Shown here in pieces: positions 62,122 through 64,000 of a stretch of 64,000 bases of DNA. Below the pieces are notes generated by a model. The model was not told the origin of the DNA. It made no database searches and worked only from the letters and a program-made list of their open reading frames with translations. A program made the translations under genes and the position numbers. Position 1 is the stretch's first letter. Each line of letters starts with the position of its first letter. The DNA lies in assembly GCA_965224675.1 (NCBI GenBank), contig CBDDAA010000002.1:248001-312000 (forward strand). The letters run 5' to 3'. This DNA comes from UBA7957 sp965224675 (GTDB taxonomy: Bacteria > Pseudomonadota > Gammaproteobacteria > Granulosicoccales > Granulosicoccaceae).

Positions 62122-62661
62122 ATGAATCCCGATAATCCTTTAGATAAAAGCGATAAGGCACTATTTTTAAGCGCGATAGGGGAAATTAAACCTATCCGTC
62201 ATCGCCATGTTATTCCAGAAAAAATACGTCCCGAAGCCTCTATACGCAAACAACTCGAAGACGATAATCAAGTAATGGAGGAGTTGTTGTCGAACCCCGA
62301 TAACCTTGATTTACTCGATACGGGTGAACATTTGGCCTATACCCGTTCCGGCGTTCAGAATGCGGTACTTAGGAAGCTAAGATCAGGAGGTTATTCCTTG
62401 CAAAGCGAACTTGATTTGCACGGATTAAGTCGAGATCAGGCTCGTGCTGAAATTGTTAAATTTATCCAACAATGCCGTGAACGAGGTAAATACTGTGTAC
62501 GTATTATCCATGGCAAAGGACGTAAAAACACATTCAATGCGCCCGTATTAAAACCAGCTGTTAATCATTGGCTACAACAGCACAAGTGGGTAATGGCTTT
62601 TTGTTCTGCACCTTCACACGATGGTGGAACTGGCGCAGTCTATGTTCTACTAAGGAAGTAA
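62122..62661 (+). CDS. Smr-domain protein (SmrA/YdaL type)
   Basis: The 179 residues have a disordered charged N-terminal half and a C-terminal Smr domain at about 95-175. The domain motifs are SELDLHGLSRDQARAEIVKFI and VRIIHGKGRKN. Smr proteins are small nucleases; YdaL/SmrA- and SmrB-type enzymes have DNA- or RNA-cleaving activity, the latter on collided ribosomes. The short length and single domain fit SmrA/YdaL better than MutS2. Confidence 0.92.
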   Translation: MNPDNPLDKSDKALFLSAIGEIKPIRHRHVIPEKIRPEASIRKQLEDDNQVMEELLSNPDNLDLLDTGEHLAYTRSGVQNAVLRKLRSGGYSLQSELDLHGLSRDQARAEIVKFIQQCRERGKYCVRIIHGKGRKNTFNAPVLKPAVNHWLQQHKWVMAFCSAPSHDGGTGAVYVLLRK

Positions 62662-63017
62662 TGCAGTTAGTGTGTATCATTAAGTAATGAGCCTCAATTA
62701 TTATCAGGAAAATACGTTACGTATTTAATAAGGTATTCTCAGTCAATTGTCTCTACACACCCAAACAGATTAAATCAGATAATTCACAAGGGGAACGGCT
62801 TAGAAAATTCAAGTGGTAATGGGCCAAGAGCCTAGTACTCCGTCAACGTAGGATTGATGTCAATTTAAATACGGATAGTACAAACGGATCATGCAACACA
62901 ATAGTTGCCCTAATTTAACGGAAATCAGTAAAAATATAAGTTAGAATGATTCCGCCGTTGCGGGTCCTTTTCTTTTAAGAACCTCTTGTCGTTGTCCAAA
63001 ATGAGTTGATTTTCACT
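62662..63017. other. Intergenic region containing a solo IS630 end
   Basis: The 356 bp hold no gene. The stretch 62832-62859 repeats the terminal sequence of the IS630 element at 24697 (CTAGTACTCCGTCAACGTAG then GATTGATG), with a CAATTTAA shortly after as in the full IS. I could not find the other end nearby, so it is a remnant or a solo end. Confidence 0.65.
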
Positions 63018-63563
63018 ATGGTTGTATTAGATCGCAGACACTTTCTAGGTCTGGCCCTATCAGCGGGTTTAGGTATAAATTTTAGTTCAGCGGCACAAGC
63101 TGGCTTCCTGAAAGAAGACCGACGCTTGTATCTCAAAAACATGCACACTGATGAAAAAGTTGATCTTATCTATTGGGCAAACGGGAAATACTTACCTGAA
63201 TCAATTGCTTCCATCAGTCATTTGCTTAGAGATCACCGTCGAAACGAAATCCTTCCTATTGATATCTCTCTGATTGACAGCCTTTACAAAATACATTCAT
63301 TTGTAAGTGCACCTTACGGTATTGAGGTATATTCCGGGTACAGGTCACCAAAAACCAACCAAGTTCTTAGAAGGATAAACAAAAGTGTCGCAAGAAAGAG
63401 TTATCATATGGTTGGAAAAGCAGTCGATATTCGCATACCGGGAGTAAAGCTCTCGACAGTGAAAAAAGCGGCGATATCACTGAAGCTTGGTGGTGTAGGG
63501 TACTATAAAAAATCAGGATTTATTCACATCGATACAGGAAGGGTTCGGCAATGGGGTTCATAG
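63018..63563 (+). CDS. Tat-exported DUF882/YcbK-like peptidase M15-type protein
   Basis: Start is ATG at 63018; an upstream TTG at 63006 adds four residues. The N-terminus has a twin-arginine motif and hydrophobic core (DRRHFLGLALSAGLGINFSSAAQA). The mature part of about 150 residues has the M15-type zinc site, with YSGYRSPKTNQVLRR, SYHMVGKAVDIRIPG and SGFIHIDTG providing candidate His/Asp ligands. YcbK relatives act on peptidoglycan cross-links or lack a known role. Confidence 0.88.
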   Translation: MVVLDRRHFLGLALSAGLGINFSSAAQAGFLKEDRRLYLKNMHTDEKVDLIYWANGKYLPESIASISHLLRDHRRNEILPIDISLIDSLYKIHSFVSAPYGIEVYSGYRSPKTNQVLRRINKSVARKSYHMVGKAVDIRIPGVKLSTVKKAAISLKLGGVGYYKKSGFIHIDTGRVRQWGS

Positions 63564-63645
63564 CCTCCATCCTGATATCAAGTAATTTCCTTCTGTATTA
63601 TATCAGATAATACAATGGCAATAGACTGCGGGTTAGTATTTGATG

Positions 63646-64000
63646 TTACGGCCAATACGCGAGGTGAGTAAATCCCATTTTCTTTAGAAAAGGCTTCATA
63701 TCAATGGGTAGCGCTTGTCGGCCAGTAAAGAAGACTGCATCTTCTTCTATAGGTCTTGTACCCATTTTTGTACTGATCGCATCTTTCTCTAAAACCTTAA
63801 TCAAGTGACGTGCTACGGGTAGCGCTGGATCTAGCCAACTGACAACGAAAGCAAGTTCTCTCTCCAGCTCTAACTGAAGAATTGGGTAGTGTGTACACCC
63901 CATAACAATTACATCCATCCTGATAAAATCAGGATCCTGAGGCAAGACAAGCGCGGAGCGCAATCGCTCACTATCGATCACTCGACCACGCGCTTTTTCC
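63646..64000 (-). CDS. murI: Glutamate racemase MurI, 5' partial
   Basis: MurI makes D-glutamate for peptidoglycan. The frame is open to the right edge of the window (no stop, GTG at 63981 is internal), so the N-terminal half and the first catalytic Cys are outside. The visible 118 residues contain the second catalytic site MGCTHYPILQLELE and the ending with FTGRQALPIDMKPFLKKMG. The preceding residues (EKARGRVIDSERLR) match the family. Confidence 0.9.
   Translation of the reverse strand, partial: EKARGRVIDSERLRSALVLPQDPDFIRMDVIVMGCTHYPILQLELERELAFVVSWLDPALPVARHLIKVLEKDAISTKMGTRPIEEDAVFFTGRQALPIDMKPFLKKMGFTHLAYWP

Overview
The window is a gammaproteobacterial chromosome segment, AT-leaning by eye. 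Three syntenies support this: tRNA(Pro-Arg-His-Leu)-tig-clpP-clpX-lon-hupB-tRNA(Val)-tRNA(Asp)-ppiD; trmJ-cysE-iscRSUA-hscBA-fdx-iscX with suhB divergent; and a homodimeric-type aceE-aceF-lpd operon. No rRNA, CRISPR array or prophage was seen. Both ends cut through genes: mtaB on the left lacks its N-terminal part, and murI on the right lacks its N-terminal part.

Layout. 1-7.5 kb: mtaB (partial) and the pyruvate dehydrogenase operon, with three lipoyl domains spread over E2 (two) and E3 (one). 7.6-7.85 kb: a palindromic mobile-element-like sequence. 7.9-24.0 kb: a surface-polysaccharide locus, almost all on the minus strand. In transcription order it holds a WecA-like initiating transferase, a heparinase II/III-type lyase, a family-4 glycosyltransferase, a WecB-type epimerase, a Wzx-type flippase, an AsnB-type amidotransferase, a Wzy/WaaL-type membrane protein, a phosphoribosyltransferase, a HAD-type phosphatase-like protein and a second family-4 glycosyltransferase. 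Two plus-strand lipoprotein genes lie in the middle: one has an 18-bp coding tandem repeat and a propeller-like body, the other has RTX-like glycine/aspartate repeats. 24.5-26.1 kb: an IS630-family element inside older repeat debris. 26-41.7 kb: mixed housekeeping and accessory genes (DEAD helicase, CvfB, RbgA-type GTPase, a LysR/MBL/NTF2-like cassette, EttA, citrate synthase, a lipase-like protein, NadC, a lipoprotein, ArgG and a frameshifted SGNH hydrolase). 41.7-52.6 kb: lptE, ppiD, two tRNAs, hupB, lon, clpX, clpP, tig and four tRNAs. 52.6-61.2 kb: the ISC iron-sulfur assembly locus with cysE, trmJ and suhB. 61.2-64 kb: a second palindromic element, a TlpA-like protein, an Smr protein, a Tat-exported YcbK-like protein and partial murI.

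The most interesting points are these. (1) A phosphoribosyltransferase and a HAD phosphatase-like protein are translationally coupled inside the polysaccharide locus, next to a glycosyltransferase and a Wzy-like protein. This fits PRPP-dependent ribofuranosylation of a glycan. (2) Three intergenic elements with different sequences share one architecture: an outer inverted repeat enclosing two adjacent hairpins, so a single strand would fold as a three-way junction. (3) A separate family of about 146 bp is present in three copies, two of which supply the stop codon of the neighbouring gene. (4) Two abutting IscR type-1-like sites lie in front of iscR, and two intrinsic-terminator-like hairpins separate iscRSUA from hscBA-fdx-iscX.
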